A stretch of DNA of 64,000 nt from Tupaia tana (GCA_026018925.1 JAKSZU010000009.1:80691090-80755089), one strand, 5' to 3'. Counted from the stretch's first letter, positions 1 through 11,678 are shown. Made by a program: numbers and translations. The notes: generated by a model from the sequence alone, not told the origin.

Positions 1-58
1 CACCCTATAGCAAAAACCTCTTAGAAAAAAAAGAACAAAAATAAAATTAAATAAATAA
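1..58 (+). mobile_element. type L tRNA SINE, 3' end only (cut by the window)
   Basis: CACCCTATAGCAAAAACCTC followed by an A-rich tail is the 3' terminus of the type L family. The body lies outside the window. Confidence 0.75.
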
Positions 59-59
59 A

Positions 60-1250
60 TAAAAATAAAATTACCATATGATCCAATTCCACTTCTGGGT
101 CTATCACTTAAGAGTACTGAAAGCAGGAACTTAAAGAAGTATCTGTACACCCCTGTTCATAGTAGCATTATTCACAAAACCCAAAAGGTAGAAGCAACTC
201 AAGTGTCCACTGACAGATAAATGGATAAACAAAATGTGGTATATACATGCAATCGAACATTATAAAACAATAAAAATGAACAGGATTCCGACACATGCTA
301 CAAAATTGATAAATCTTGAGGACACGATGTTAAGTGAAATGAGTCAGTCACAGAAAAATAAATACTATATGATTGATTCCCCTTATATGAAGCACCTAAA
401 ATAGTCAAATTCACAGAAATAAAAATAAGAATAGTGATCACAAGGACTGCACAGAAGTAAAAAAGAGGAGTAGTTGTTTAATGAATACAAACTTTCAGCC
501 TTTTTTGGTTTTGTTTTTATTTTTTGCAATAGGACATATATGATCGCCAGAGAGAGGGAGAAAGGAATGGAGGAAAAGTGAGAAATTATGCCCCAGGGAG
601 CTTGGTCACTCCACAATCCCTTCTCCTACATTCTCCACTCAGGATTTTGGGAAGTCACACAAACACGCCTGGCATGGTTTTCAAGTCACTAGGTCCAGGA
701 CTCGAACCATGCCGGCACCCATGTGGGATTCAGTACCCTAACCTCCATGGTACCTGCTGGTCCCTGGACATTCAGTTTTACAAGATTAAAAATTTTTGAG
801 GATTGTTTACAAAAGAAAAAAAAAGGGAACACACTCAACATTATTAAACTACACTTTATAGTTAAGATGCTAAATGTTATGCTATATATATCTTGCCACC
901 ATTAAAAAAATTATTTAAAAAGAAATGAAGTATTTATATATGCTACAACATGGATGAACCTTGAAAACATCACACCACGTATAAGAATTTATTCATAAAA
1001 GAACATATATTATATGAATCCACTCCTATGAAATGTCCAGAATAGGCAAAACGATAGAGATAGAGAACAGTATTTGATAACGTATGCGAGTGAGGGGAGT
1101 GGGAAACAACCGCTAGTAAGTACAGTTTCTTTCTAGGGTGGTAAGAATGTTCTGAAACTAGATAGTGACAAGGGTTGCACAAGTTTACAAATATTCTGAA
1201 GACCACTGTATTCTAAAATGCCAAATTTATGTTATTAAATTACAACTTAG
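60..1250 (+). mobile_element. L1M-type LINE-1 3' end remnants
   Basis: TTACCATATGATCCAATTCC, ATAAATGGATAAACAAAATG and later pieces match the ORF2 end and 3' UTR of old mammalian L1. Two overlapping copies seem present: 60-500, resuming after a SINE, and 930-1250, ending in an A-run. All frames are broken. Confidence 0.75.
505..764 (-). mobile_element. type L tRNA SINE (diverged)
   Basis: The plus strand reads poly-T, TTTTTGCAATAGGACAT, CGCCAGAGAGAGGGAG, and ends TACCTGCTGGTCCC. This is a reversed type L copy inserted in the old L1. It is diverged and has lost most CpGs. Confidence 0.85.
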
Positions 1251-1569
1251 TTAAAAAAAAAACCCTAACCATCTTATTATTTTATATTTCCCTCAAGTAT
1301 AATATTTCTGTAGCCCATGATCTAAAAAGTTTCTAAACTCACAAGTGTGGATGGATGTCTATAGACATATATACACACACACACACAAACACAAATAGAT
1401 TATTCATTTGAAAAACTGCAGAAGGGTCTTGTTATTCTGGGTGAAATAAAAAATCCTAGATTGGTTAGTATTATCTAAAATACTACACTAAGAAGAAAGG
1501 AAAAACTTAAATATCTAGTAATCTAGATCAGTAGATGCATATATTGAAGAAACAAATACATCTCTATTC

Positions 1570-1740
1570 CTGTGTAATTAGCATTCACTGAGCACTATTT
1601 GATAGCTAGATACTGTCATAAGCCTTTATATGCATCATCTCAGTTAATAGCCACAAAAATCAGTGAGTTAAGTATAATATATTCCCCCATTTTACAGATA
1701 AGGAAACTAAGACATAGAGTACTCATACAAATTGAAAGGT
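1570..1740 (+). repeat. MIR/L2-type ancient repeat
   Basis: CACTGAGCACTATTTGATAG, CATCATCTCAGTTAATAGCC and CCATTTTACAGATAAGGAAA are hallmarks of the mammalian MIR core and its 3' region. Confidence 0.75.
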
Positions 1741-1825
1741 AGTTTGTCTACATCCCCTCTTAACTAACTACTACACTACAACTTGCTCCCAACAATAACC
1801 AAAAACTGCAGTCAAGAGTGTTTGT

Positions 1826-2092
1826 GGGACCAGCAGTTAGCGTAATGGCTATGTCACTGGACTCCCACGTAGTCGACCGTGGTTCGCGTCCCGGATCTGG
1901 TGGCTTAAAACTCATGCCGGGTGCGTGTGCGTGCGTGCCCAAGATCCCGAGAGGAGACTGGAGGAGAAGGGATTGCGGCGTGGCCATCCCCCTTGGGGGG
2001 TGATTTCTCGCTTTCTGTCTCTCTGTCTCTCTCTGTCTGTCTGGCGAGCGCACGCACCCTATAGCAAAAACCTCTCCAAAAAAAAAAAAAAG
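1826..2092 (+). mobile_element. type L tRNA SINE (young copy)
   Basis: It begins GGGACCAGCAGTTAGCG, has a B-box-like GGTTCGCGTCCCGG, many intact CpGs and a poly-A end. It is flanked by the target duplication AGAGTGTTTGTG (1815-1826 and 2091-2102). Confidence 0.95.
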
Positions 2093-2328
2093 AGTGTTTG
2101 TGTACACTGGAAATCCACCCAGGTCAGAACACACCAATTCAACTATACATAAAATATGTTGACAGTCTTTTTAAATTAATAATTTTAACACATAGTTTCA
2201 AACCAAAATATTATACATTGTACTTACTTAAGATTACTGGTAACAGTAACTATTCCACAACTAATTTATAGGCACAGTCACTCAGATTAACTCCTAACTA
2301 ACATTTTTTAAAAAACAGTAATATTTAC

Positions 2329-2422
2329 CTTGTTCTAGGCCGCTGTTCATCTTCAGATTCACTCACTTCTTCACTAACTCCTGACTCCTGAAAATCAGAA
2401 TCTTCTGAATCTTCACTGCTCA
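2329..2422 (-). CDS. ATRX: ATRX exon 13
   Basis: This 94-nt exon completes a Val codon and encodes SSEDSEDSDFQESGVSEE, then VSESEDEQRPRTR (last Arg split). It is the acidic serine cluster before the Glu-rich tract of exon 14, which in turn precedes the SNF2 helicase. The sequence is the same as human. The acceptor is TTTTTAATTCAAG with a short pyrimidine tract, and the donor is CAAG|GTAAAT. It is the last exon in the window; nothing resembling exon 14 is found in 1-2328. Confidence 0.96.
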
Positions 2423-2517
2423 CTTGAATTAAAAAATGTATTAAGTTATTAAATATTTTCCAATAGAAACACAATTTACTTAATTTTCTAATCAATTCAC
2501 ATTAAAACTTAGAGCAC

Positions 2518-2790
2518 AGGAGCTGGCCTGTAGTGCAGCAGTTAAGCACTGCACAGAAAAAGCCCAATAGTACATGGCCAACCAAGGTTTGAGTTCCGGC
2601 CCTAACAGCTTGAAAAAACATGTTGTAAACACATGCACACATACCCAGGATCCCAATGGGGTGGAGAATTGGAGAAAAAATTATGGCATAACCAGGCCCC
2701 ATTGAAGGATCCTTTGGCCATCTTGCTCCCATCCCCCACTCCTCTCGTGTATGCCAAACATTTTCTGACATAAAAAAATTAAAATGTAGG
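2518..2790 (+). mobile_element. old type L tRNA SINE
   Basis: AGGAGCTGGCCTGTAGTGCA heads a diverged copy with the family body (CCAGGATCCCAATGGGGTGG). It lies about 95 bp upstream of exon 13 in transcript sense. Confidence 0.7.
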
Positions 2791-2989
2791 ACACTGTAAG
2801 AATATCACTCAGTGGTATACATCTAAATAGATATTACATCATATACAATAACACCAATTAATTATTTAAATATTAGCTATAAAAATAACTCTAATCTATT
2901 TCAACTATAATTATAAAACTAGGGTCCTATATAAAATGTAAGTACTCAATTATAAATGGATCAACAAAATAAAAATTAATAGCCTGTCG

Positions 2990-3257
2990 GGGACCAGCAG
3001 TTAGCGTAATGGCTATGTCGCTGGACTCCCATGTAGTCAAACACAGTTCGAGTCCCAGACCCGGGGGCTAAAACTCACGCCGGGCGCGTGTGTATGCATG
3101 CCCAAGGTCCCAAGAAGAGAATAGAGGAGAAGGGATTGCAGTGTGGCCATGCCCCCTGGGGGTTGAGTTCTCACTTTCTGTCTTTTTGTCTCTCTCTGTC
3201 TCTCTGGCGAACGCACGCACCCTATAGCAAAAACCTCTCAAAAAAAAAAAAAAAAAA
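2990..3257 (+). mobile_element. type L tRNA SINE
   Basis: A complete copy from GGGGACCAGCAGTTAGCG to the A-tail. The flanks TTAATAGCCTGTC and TTAGTTGCCTGTC form an imperfect target duplication. Confidence 0.93.
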
Positions 3258-3284
3258 GAATTAGTTGCCTGTCAATAAATTATA

Positions 3285-3540
3285 TGAGTGGGGCTTGTAG
3301 GTAGCATGGTGAATAAGGCACTGGACTCCCACATGGCTGACCACAATTTGAGTCCCAGACCTAGCAGCTTGAAAATCATGCCAGGCACATGTGCGCATGT
3401 GTGCCTCCAATCACAAGAGGGGGAAGGAGGAGAAGAAATTATGGCATGGCCATGCCCCCTGGGAGTGATTTCTTACTTTACCTCTATCTCTCACTGTCTC
3501 CAGTGAGCATACATACCCTGGGGCATAAACCTAAAAATTT
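3285..3540 (+). mobile_element. old type L tRNA SINE
   Basis: GTGGGGCTTGTAGGTAGCATGG opens a diverged copy; the body keeps GGAGAAGAAATTATGGCATG and ends near TAAACCTAAAAATTT. It sits directly behind the copy at 2990. Confidence 0.75.
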
Positions 3541-3541
3541 A

Positions 3542-3591
3542 TAAGTGTGTGTGTATATATACAAATTATGTAAGAGTGTGTGTGTGTGCAT

Positions 3592-3634
<43 letters not shown>
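3542..3634. repeat. GT/AC microsatellite
   Basis: An alternating (GT)n, (GCAC)n, (AC)n tract with interruptions follows the A-tail of the preceding SINE. Confidence 0.9.
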
Positions 3635-3639
<5 letters not shown>

Positions 3640-3684
3640 TTACCAAAAGTAAATTAAAGAGAGGTCTAGCTATTCAGAGCAAGC

Positions 3685-4330
3685 AAAGTAGGTTGGCCAA
3701 GATGGAGTAAGGTGATTGTAGATGCTCTCCCCCAGTGAAAAAAACTATGAACTATGGACAGGATACATAAATAAATGACCTAAGGTCTCTAAAAAGGAAA
3801 CAACAGCAGGCAGAATGGAGACTGAAACCAAAATGTCAATAATGACTCCTTTATAAATGGGGACACAGGACGCAGCTGTGAGAGTCCTAGGTTATTTTCC
3901 TCCTTTGATTCCTAGTTTTAACCATAAGGCAGGCTGAAATCCAAAACAATACAGACAATAGTGACAGAAAAATTATGCGAGAAATCCCCTATTTCTAGCC
4001 ACAGCAACAAGAAAATGGGGCCCTGTATGTCTTGAGTAGTAACAGGAATTCTCAATTTTGTTTTTCTCTCTCATTTATGTATTACAATCACTACAGTGAC
4101 AGGCACATAAAAACTACAGAAGATTCATCTTTCTGGCCAGAGGAACCAGGGCAGAAAAAAAAAATAAAGAAGACAAACATGGAACATCTTATAAGTCTCA
4201 GAAAGTACAGCAGGGTTCAAACAATTACAGGCTTACATTGAAAGGACACAGAATCCAACTTGAAGGCATTTCTAACAGCCGAAACTGAAACAATATGAGC
4301 ACTAAAATAAATATGATATTATTGCATTAT
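3685..4330 (+). mobile_element. possible L1M 5' UTR fragment
   Basis: TTGGCCAAGATGGAGTAAGG and CTCTCCCCCAGTGAAAAAAA resemble the 5' UTR of older mammalian L1 (the AAGATGG(CG)GAGTA motif). The rest is low-identity unique-looking sequence, so the right boundary is a guess. Confidence 0.45.
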
Positions 4331-4402
4331 AAGTTATAAAATTAAATACCTGTAAGTCCATATTGATATAAATAATGCAATAAATAAATAAATAAAGAGA
4401 AA

Positions 4403-4640
4403 ATCAGGTTAGCCGATGGCATGGTGGTTAGGATAACTGGTACCACGTGGCAGACTGAGCAGTTTGAGTCCCACACCTGGCAGCTTTGAAAAACACACTG
4501 GGCAGATGTGCGTACATGCCCAAAATCCCAAGAAAAGAATGGAGGAAAGGGTAGTGCAGTGAGATCATCTCCCCTAAGGGATGATTTCTCACTTCCCTGC
4601 CCTTTCCAATGAGAACACGAGTCCTGCAGAAAAAAAAAGG
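4403..4640 (+). mobile_element. old type L tRNA SINE
   Basis: GTTAGCCGATGGCATGGTGG to GAGTCCTGCAGAAAAAAAA matches the family with many changes. A run of about ten G follows the tail. Confidence 0.75.
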
Positions 4641-4850
4641 GGGGGGGGGGTGGGACTGCTCTTCCTCACAATGGCTAAATTTAGAAGTAATTAAACAGAA
4701 GATCACCATTAAACAAACATCATAGTAATTAGGCAAGATGGATGCTAAAACTAATGAGTTTGAGTATGAAGAGAAACAGGATATTTGCATAGTGTCAAAG
4801 TATTTCCTTGCAAAATATTCATTAAATACGAATTTTAAAAATTGTGTTCT

Positions 4851-5107
4851 TGGGACCAGCAGTTAACGTAATGGCTATGTCTCTGGACTCCCACGTAGTT
4901 GACCGCAGTTCGCGTCCTGGACCCGGTGGCTTAAAACTCACACCAGGCACGTGTTCGTGCGTGCCCAAGATCCCAAGAGGAGAATGGAGGAGAAGGGATT
5001 GCGGCGTGGCCATCCCCCCTGGGGGTGATTTCTCGCTTTCTGTCTCTCTGTCTCTCTCTGTCTGGCAAGTGCACGCGCCCTATAGTGAAAAACCTCTCAA
5101 AAAAAAT
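4851..5107 (+). mobile_element. type L tRNA SINE (young copy)
   Basis: TGGGACCAGCAGTTAACG to CCTCTCAAAAAAAA. The flanks ATTGTGTTCTT and ATAGTGTTCTT are the target duplication. CpGs are well kept. Confidence 0.94.
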
Positions 5108-5349
5108 AGTGTTCTTTACAATAATAAAAACAAGGAGACACGAACCTACCCAAGTCATCAAAGTTAACATTATGAGTGATAAGACATGTAGACATCATAA
5201 AAACCCTCGATAATGATGTACTGAGAAGGATATAACACAGTTCTGTGATATTCTTGTATAACTGCATAACTGTCTCAATTTAATCATAAGAGAACATTAG
5301 ACAAATACATATGGACAAACAGTTGATAAATTAATAAATCAGCACTGTT

Positions 5350-5609
5350 TTCTTTTTTTTTTAAGAGAGATATTTTTTCTATAGGACATGTGTGCTCACC
5401 AGAGACACAGAGAGACATAAAGGAGAAAATCACCCCCAAGGGAGGATGGCCATGCTGGAATCCCTTCTTCTCCATTGTCCTCTCGGGATCTTGGGCTCAC
5501 ATGCACACACGTCCAAGGTGAATTTTAAGTCTCTGGGTCTAGGACTTGGAACCATGGTCAACTACATGGGAGTCCAGTAATGTAACCACTATGCCATCTG
5601 CTGGTCCCT
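5350..5609 (-). mobile_element. type L tRNA SINE
   Basis: Poly-T, then the reversed body, ending CATCTGCTGGTCCC. The target duplication is ATCAGCACT (5338 and 5612). Confidence 0.9.
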
Positions 5610-6357
5610 AGATCAGCACTTTTCAAATGTCAAAAAAAAAAAGGCAATACTAAGGAACTGTCATAGACTGAAGTAGATTAGAGAGACATTACAACTGAAT
5701 GCAATTTTGGATCTTAAATTAGATCCTAGAGCCAAAAAACGACACTGTTAAAAAAGTTAATGATACTTGAATAAAAGATATAGTTTGCTTTAGGGTCAGA
5801 AAATATTTTGTGTAAAAAGTCCAACAGCAAATATTTTAACTTTTTTGACCTAATGTTCCCTGTTGCAACTACTAGTCTCTACTCGATTTCACCATTAAAC
5901 GTAAATGAATAAATATGTGCATGTTTCAGTAAAACTTAGTAAAAAACGGGCAGAGAATCAAACTTTGGCACACAAGTATAGTTTTCCAAATCCTGGTTTA
6001 GGCACTGGTATTGTTATCAATGTTAATTTCTGATTGTGATCAAATACTATGTTAAGTATAAAATATTAAACCGTGGAAGCTAAGTAAAAGAAATAGAAAA
6101 ACTCTACTATTTTTGCAACATTTTTGTACATCTTAAATTTTTTTAAAAATATACTTTAAAGGTCCATCATGAACCAAGATCAGAGTTAAGGTTTTGTTCT
6201 AGCTAAGACACAAGAGAGAAAATAAATGCTATAAAGAACTGCTAAAGGAAGGATGCAGGGAAGCAAGTAGTTATTGTTTAATGGGTACAGAGATTTCAGC
6301 TGAGATGTCAATAGTTCTTCAGACAGACAGTAGCAACGGCTATATAATAATGTGAAT
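5610..6357. other. intron 12 sequence without recognised features
   Basis: AT-rich sequence with no splice-bounded coding frame, no recognisable repeat family and no RNA gene. Confidence 0.5.
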
Positions 6358-6466
6358 GGGGGCCAGCAGGTGGCGTGGTGGTTAAGGGCGCTGGACTCTC
6401 ACATGGCCGACCATGGTTCAAGTCCCCGGACATGGCGACTTGCTTTCTCACTTTCTTGCTTTCTCA

Positions 6467-6503
<37 letters not shown>

Positions 6504-6643
6504 CCTCCCTCCCTCCCTCCCTCCATCTCTCTCTCCCTCCCCTTCCTCCCTCCCTCCCTCTCACTCTCACTCTGTCCCTCTATGGTCAAATTAAAATATA
6601 TAAATAATTGAATAAATAAATAAAGTTAAATAAAATAATTCTT
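6358..6643 (+). mobile_element. type S tRNA SINE with expanded TC/TCCC tract
   Basis: GGGGGCCAGCAGGTGGCGTGG is followed by a pyrimidine microsatellite (6470-6570) and then TATGGTCAAATTAAAATA and AATAATTCTTAAAAA. The short open frames here are only translated (CT)n and are not genes. Confidence 0.92.
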
Positions 6644-7007
6644 AAAAATATGAATGTACTTAATGCCACTAAATAGCAAATTTAAAAATGGTTAAAATGA
6701 TAAATTTTATATAGTGTATTATTTTACCACAATAAAAACAACAGCAACAAAAAAGATAGAAGCATTCCTAAGTAACTAGAAAAGTGGGGAGAACAGTAAA
6801 AACACACATGTTGACAAGTTTGCCCACATGTATACATAAACAAATCCTATGATTAAGTATAATTTTAAGCTTAGTATTAATTTTTCATCCATTTAATTTA
6901 GAAAATTTTCAAACCTACTAAAAATTTGAAAGAATGTTAAATTAATACCTGTATCCCTTCTCCTAAGTACTCTCTTATCAACAGTTTACCACAATTTTGT
7001 CCTCCCT

Positions 7008-7042
7008 CTCTCTCCACACACACACACACACACACACATACA
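7008..7042. repeat. CA microsatellite
   Basis: (CA)n of about 15 units with one interruption near its end. The flanking 6750-7300 is AT-rich intron, with an L1M-like tail at 6655-6750 and nothing else recognised. Confidence 0.85.
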
Positions 7043-7299
7043 AACCCTGTTTATATTGAACTCTTCAAAACTAAGTGCAGACATCATGAAACTTTACCTC
7101 TAGGCATAAGACATTGTTCTAACATAATTAAATGCCATTATCATCCCCCCAAAAAGGTAACAATATCAGCTAATATAAAGATGATATTTAAACTCTGAAA
7201 ATTGTCAATACAATAACTTTAGAACAGTTTTCCAATTTAGGAGAAAGTTAAAGATCACATGCTATACTTCATTCTTATGACTCTTTAATAAATTTCAAA

Positions 7300-7560
7300 T
7301 TTTTTTTAGAGGTTTTTGCTATTGGGCATCTGCACTCACTGGAGAGACAGAGAGAGAGACAAAGAGACAGAAAGGGAAAAATCAGCCTCCAGGGGGATGG
7401 CCATGCCACAATTCCTTCTCCTCCATACTCCTCTTGGAATTTTGGACACCCACACACATACACGCCTGGTGTGAGTCTTAAGCCCCCAGGTCCAGGACTC
7501 AAATTGCAGTTGACTATGTGGAAGTCCAGCAATGTAACCATTATGCCATCTGCTGGTCCC
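7300..7560 (-). mobile_element. type L tRNA SINE
   Basis: TTTTTTTAGAGGTTTTTGCT through GCCATCTGCTGGTCCC in reverse orientation. Moderately diverged. Confidence 0.9.
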
Positions 7561-7898
7561 AATACATTTTGATTTAATTATTAAGCTTAATAAGTAAGTT
7601 ATTCTCTTTTAACTTCTCACCATCTCCCAACTCAAGTTTCCAGACAATACAGACACTAGAGTTTACAAAACTTAGAAAAATCAAGTAACTTCAAATGTAG
7701 CATCAATAACTAAAATCATAATCCATATAAAAAACATAAATATGATGGAATTTTATGAGTTTATTCTCTCCTACACAAAGACATATGGGTAATAAATTAC
7801 CCAAGGAAGCGAGCAATAGAAACACAGGTCAGAGAAAATTTGCATTTTAATAAAGCAAATATCAAATGCAATCATGTTCACTAAAGAACTTCATATCC

Positions 7899-8102
7899 TG
7901 GGGCTGGCAGGTGGCATGGTGGTTAAGGGCATTGGACTACCACATGGTCGACCATGGTTTGAGTCCTGGACCTGGCAGCTTGCTTTCTCACTTTTTCTCT
8001 CTCTTTCTCTCTTACTCTCACTCTCGCTCTGTCCCTCTCTGGTCAAAATAAGTAAAAAAGTAACTAAATAAAGTTAAATAAAATAATTCTTAAAAAAAAA
8101 AG
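7899..8102 (+). mobile_element. type S tRNA SINE
   Basis: GGGGCTGGCAGGTGGCATGG head, TC-rich centre, CTCTGGTCAAAATAAGTA and AATAATTCTT plus A-tail. The adjoining 7561-7898 is plain AT-rich intron. Confidence 0.92.
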
Positions 8103-8424
8103 AATTTTACACCCTAAGCTAAACCTCAGAGACAAAATCAATACCGCTCCTCCTTTTGTAGAAGATACATGGGAATCCAAGAACTGTAAGAAATACTTGC
8201 AGTTATATTGCCAAAAAAAAGTAAGATAAACACTCACAAAATAATGCATTACTGTTATTAACATGCAAATGTTATGACATACAAAGTACATGCATATGGC
8301 AGGGACTTCCTCATCATCATTTATGGAAGACTATTGCTCAAAACGCTCTATAAATGTTTAGGATTCCAAGATTCTTTCCTCTGCCCTCCTTTTGTAGAAT
8401 GTTACAGCTCCACTGACTATTTTT

Positions 8425-8648
8425 ATAAGTCTATTTATTTATTTCTTCCACGAGCAAGAAAGAGACAGAGAGCACCCGCAACAGGGTCTTAATGCCATGA
8501 TACACACCCAGCCTTCAGCCAAGCCCCAAATCACAGACATGTTCCCCACATACTCAGAGAAGTATCCAGAATTGAACCAGCAAATTTCTCATGTGGGATT
8601 GCCTCTCAAACCCATTTCATTTTAGCACTGCACCACCATCTGGCCACA
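8425..8648 (-). mobile_element. tRNA-derived SINE of a different, older family
   Basis: Read on the minus strand, GTGGCCAGATGGTGGTGCAG is a tRNA-like head and GGTTCAATTCTGG a B-box. The body (reverse of GCAAGAAAGAGACAGAGAGC) differs from types L and S. Confidence 0.6.
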
Positions 8649-8676
8649 CCTTGACTATTTTTGTGGTATTATACAA

Positions 8677-8813
8677 AGGAACTTCAAAAATATCATGGAA
8701 AAATGAAATTAATATAAAGGTTATTTTGATACAAAACAATTTTTGAAATCTATGCCGATTTTTTTCATAACACATATTCATAACATGTTTTCCATGAAAT
8801 TCTTGAAGACCCC
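8677..8813. mobile_element. short mariner-type MITE (MADE2/Hsmar2-like)
   Basis: GGAACTTCAAAAATATCATG and, inverted at the right end, TTTCCATGAAATTCTTGAAG form terminal inverted repeats around a ~135-bp element with no coding capacity. The family name is from memory of Hsmar2-like ends. Confidence 0.6.
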
Positions 8814-9049
8814 ACATACATATACCATGACAATTAGGAAAACCTGACAATGATCCTAGATTTGTCCTTTTCATGTTAATTAAGACCATATTAATAATGC
8901 AATGACTCAGGTCTACCACCCCTTTCGTCAATGCACCCCACTTGGTAACAAATATCCTACAAATAGATTCAGTGCCTTGGTCTCAAAGAACAACAAGCAA
9001 TTAATTGTGATTACATTATATACTTGACTACAACCTTTTAATGAGGGGA

Positions 9050-9315
9050 AAAAATGGTCATGCTGAAGTTCTAGATGTTAGCTACTAGTCATGAATGTCC
9101 TGTTCCTGGATCAGGTGCCCTAAGTGGTCATCAAGCTGTACACTTAGGATATGTGCACTTCTCTGTATATATAGAATTGTCAAAATAAAAAGTGCTTGTT
9201 TAAAGTATTGTTATTCCTCTGAGAATACACTGAAAACAAATTGTACACTGCAAATGGTTGAACTGAATGGTATGTGAGTTATATCTCAATACGATTGTTA
9301 TACAAAAAATATTAG
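9050..9315 (+). mobile_element. L1MB-like 3' end fragment
   Basis: TGTGCACTTCTCTGTATATA, AAATGGTTGAACTGAATGG and GTGAGTTATATCTCAATACG are typical of old L1 3' UTRs. From 9320 to 10012 the intron holds no clear feature; a faint L2-like stretch near 9640-9900 could not be confirmed. Confidence 0.6.
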
Positions 9316-10012
9316 GTTAAAAATAAAAAAGCTTTTAACAGCTCTTCAGCATATAGAGCCTATTGTTTTCCTATTCCTAGTAACATAGAAGTTAATCTGC
9401 CTTTCAGGAGATGGATACTATTAAGAGTCTTCAAATCTACAAGAAAAAAAATTTTTAAATTCCTTGGGTTTTTTGGTTAGTTACAATTCTCAGGAAAATG
9501 TCATATTTAATTACATAATATATGTGATTATGTAGTACAAAAATTTACTCCTCAAATCTCAAGTAAAATGGACACACCAAAAAGACGTACATCTTGGTAC
9601 ACTACTAACTACTCCAGTTTGAGAAACACAGGCTTACAAGGGTCTTGATTATTTGGTCTCCTTCTTAGAGGCCCAGTCTAATCTCCTACTGTCCCTTTCT
9701 CTATTCCCACCCATAATCCAGCTATACCAGTATTAATTGTATTCTCTCTACTATATAACAAACATTTGATACAGACACTTAAACTTCTTTTCCTACTTGT
9801 ATTATAAATCTCCACAACACATTTACCAGTTCCCCATTTCCAACATGGTGTACTGGGTGAAACTTTCCTTTTGTATGAAGCATTTTCTGGGGATAACCCA
9901 ACTCTGTGAGAAGCTAAAGAAACTCTCCTTTATTTCACAAGTATACAATCCCTCTGTTACATAAGATGCCCCTCATGGTACTCAAATTTTTTAATGTCAA
10001 AAACCCTTACTT

Positions 10013-10268
10013 GGGACCAGCAGATGGCGTAATGGCTATGTCACTGGCCTCCCATGTAGTCGACCACAGTTCGAGTCCTGGACCTGGTGGCTTAAACTAA
10101 TGCCAGGCATGTGTGCATGCATGCCCAAAATCCCAAGAGGAGAATGGAGGAGAAGGGATTGCGGTGTGGCCATCCCCCTGGAGAGTGATTTCTTGCTTTC
10201 TGTCTCTTCTTCTCTGTCTTTCTGGCGAGTGCACGCACCCTATAGCAAAAACCTCTCCCCCCCAAATA
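10013..10268 (+). mobile_element. type L tRNA SINE
   Basis: GGGACCAGCAGATGGCGTAA to AACCTCTCCCCCCC. The duplication CCTTACT lies on both flanks. The usual poly-A is largely replaced by a C-run. Confidence 0.92.
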
Positions 10269-10279
10269 AAATCCTTACT

Positions 10280-10450
10280 AAACCAGTGACTGCCAAACAT
10301 AGCTACATTATTGGAATCATGGAGATATGTCTAAAATATTCTCTGTGGTCTCAACACCACTGATTATGATGCAAATGACTTGGGATGAAACCTAGTTATA
10401 AGTATCTTTTAAAATTCCCTGAGTGATTGGAACATGTAGCCAGGTTGACA
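10280..10450. mobile_element. MER5A-like hAT DNA transposon fragment
   Basis: CAGTGACTGCCAAACATAGC and, near the other end, CAGGTTGACAACCATC are degenerate inverted ends. TTTAAAATTCCCTGAGTGAT matches the MER5 interior. Confidence 0.6.
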
Positions 10451-10464
10451 ACCATCTCCTTATT

Positions 10465-10728
10465 CATTTTTTTTCCTTTTTTTGGGAGAGATTTTTTTGT
10501 CATAGGGCATGTGCACTTGCCAGAGAGACAGAGAGACGGAAAGCAAGAAATCACCCCCTACCCTGAGAGATGGTCACACCATAGTCTCTTCTCCTCCATT
10601 CTCCTCTATGAATTGTGGGGCATGCACACAAACATCTATGCTGAGTTTCAAGCCACTGGGTCCATGACTTAAATTGTGGTCAGCCATAGGGAAGTCCAAC
10701 ACCTTAACCACACCACCTGCTGACCCCT
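10465..10728 (-). mobile_element. type L tRNA SINE
   Basis: Reversed copy ending CCACCTGCTGACCCC. The target duplication is CTCCTTATTCATTTT versus CTCCTTACTCATTTT. Confidence 0.9.
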
Positions 10729-10814
10729 CCTTACTCATTTTTGTATCCTCAATGCTTAATGAAAGGCTGGAAATGTGCAAACCTTCCATGCAAAAGGATT
10801 CAGACTTTTTAAAT

Positions 10815-11066
10815 TATTTACTTAGTTTCTTCTATTACCAGAGGGCACATACACTTGCCACTTGTGAGAGAGAGAAAGAAAAAGAGGGGAACCCCAAATG
10901 AGGCATGGCTGTGCTACAACCCTTTTTCTTCCCTCTGTCTTCCTGTCAGGATTTTGCATACAAGTACACACATGTCTGGTGTATTCCTCGAGCCAGGAGG
11001 GGTGAGATTCAAACCATGGTTGACCATGTAAGAACTGTCCTCCCAATCACTAGGCTACATGGCCAG
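10815..11066 (-). mobile_element. old type L tRNA SINE
   Basis: TTTCTTCTATTACCAGAGGG to AGGCTACATGGCCAGAAC in reverse. Strongly diverged. 11067-11501 between it and exon 12 is unremarkable AT-rich intron. Confidence 0.75.
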
Positions 11067-11501
11067 AACAAGGATTCACACTTTAAATGTAATTAATATT
11101 TAATTTGACTACATGCACTTGACGAAGTTTTGCATATAAAATCACATTTATCTACCTAAATTGCAACTTCCACCTTTCCGCCAGAAAGCACTATATATCT
11201 TCTTGCCACTGTTAAAATCTTGTATTTCCTCAACAGCCCTTAGATATATTTTATTTATTAAGTCATATTTACTTTTCTTTATAATCAAAATGTGTATGAC
11301 TACCAAGGGATAAAAATATCTTTTTGTCATCTCAGGTTTCTGGATTATCTTCTCACTCTAAAATCTTTGAGTCTCATGTAAGAGAATAGCTGTTTCCAGT
11401 ATACTGATAATATAGGTGGTCAAATAAACAGATAAAATTCAATACTATAACTAGTTTATGAAATTAGTACGTTCCTTACATTCAGAATTAAAATGTCTTA
11501 C

Positions 11502-11678
11502 CCTTCCTTCTATTTCTGCCTTTGACTTCTTTATGCTCTTTAGGCTTCGGCTTTTTTTCTTCTCCAGATTCTCCATCACTCACAGTAAGTTTCTGTCTCA
11601 AAAGCCTATGTCTATATCGTGGCTTCTTAGACTCTTCAGAATCTGAATCTGATTCAGAATTGACTTGATGTTTTGTTT
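11502..11678 (-). CDS. ATRX: ATRX exon 12
   Basis: This 177-nt exon encodes TKHQVNSESDSDSEESKK, then PRYRHRLLRQKLTVSDGESG and EEKKPKPKEHKEVKGRNRRK. It is a mixed basic and acidic linker after the DAXX-binding segment, with lysine-rich stretches typical of nuclear localisation signals. Human begins AKNQVNS, and two further changes (Q for H in RHKL, P for T) are visible. The acceptor is TTCTTTATTTAG and the donor AAGG|GTAAGA. Length and phase match human. Confidence 0.96.

Noticed and set aside
1826-1900. tRNA gene candidates in the SINE heads
   Set aside because: A and B boxes exist, but the cloverleaf is broken and each head continues into the same SINE body.
1-2328. ATRX exon 14
   Set aside because: Searched by eye for the expected AKKAELEENQ and Glu-run coding pattern on the minus strand; nothing found, so it lies to the left of the window.
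6352-6611. Ser/Leu/Pro-repeat proteins
   Set aside because: Translation of the TC/TCCC microsatellite in a type S SINE.
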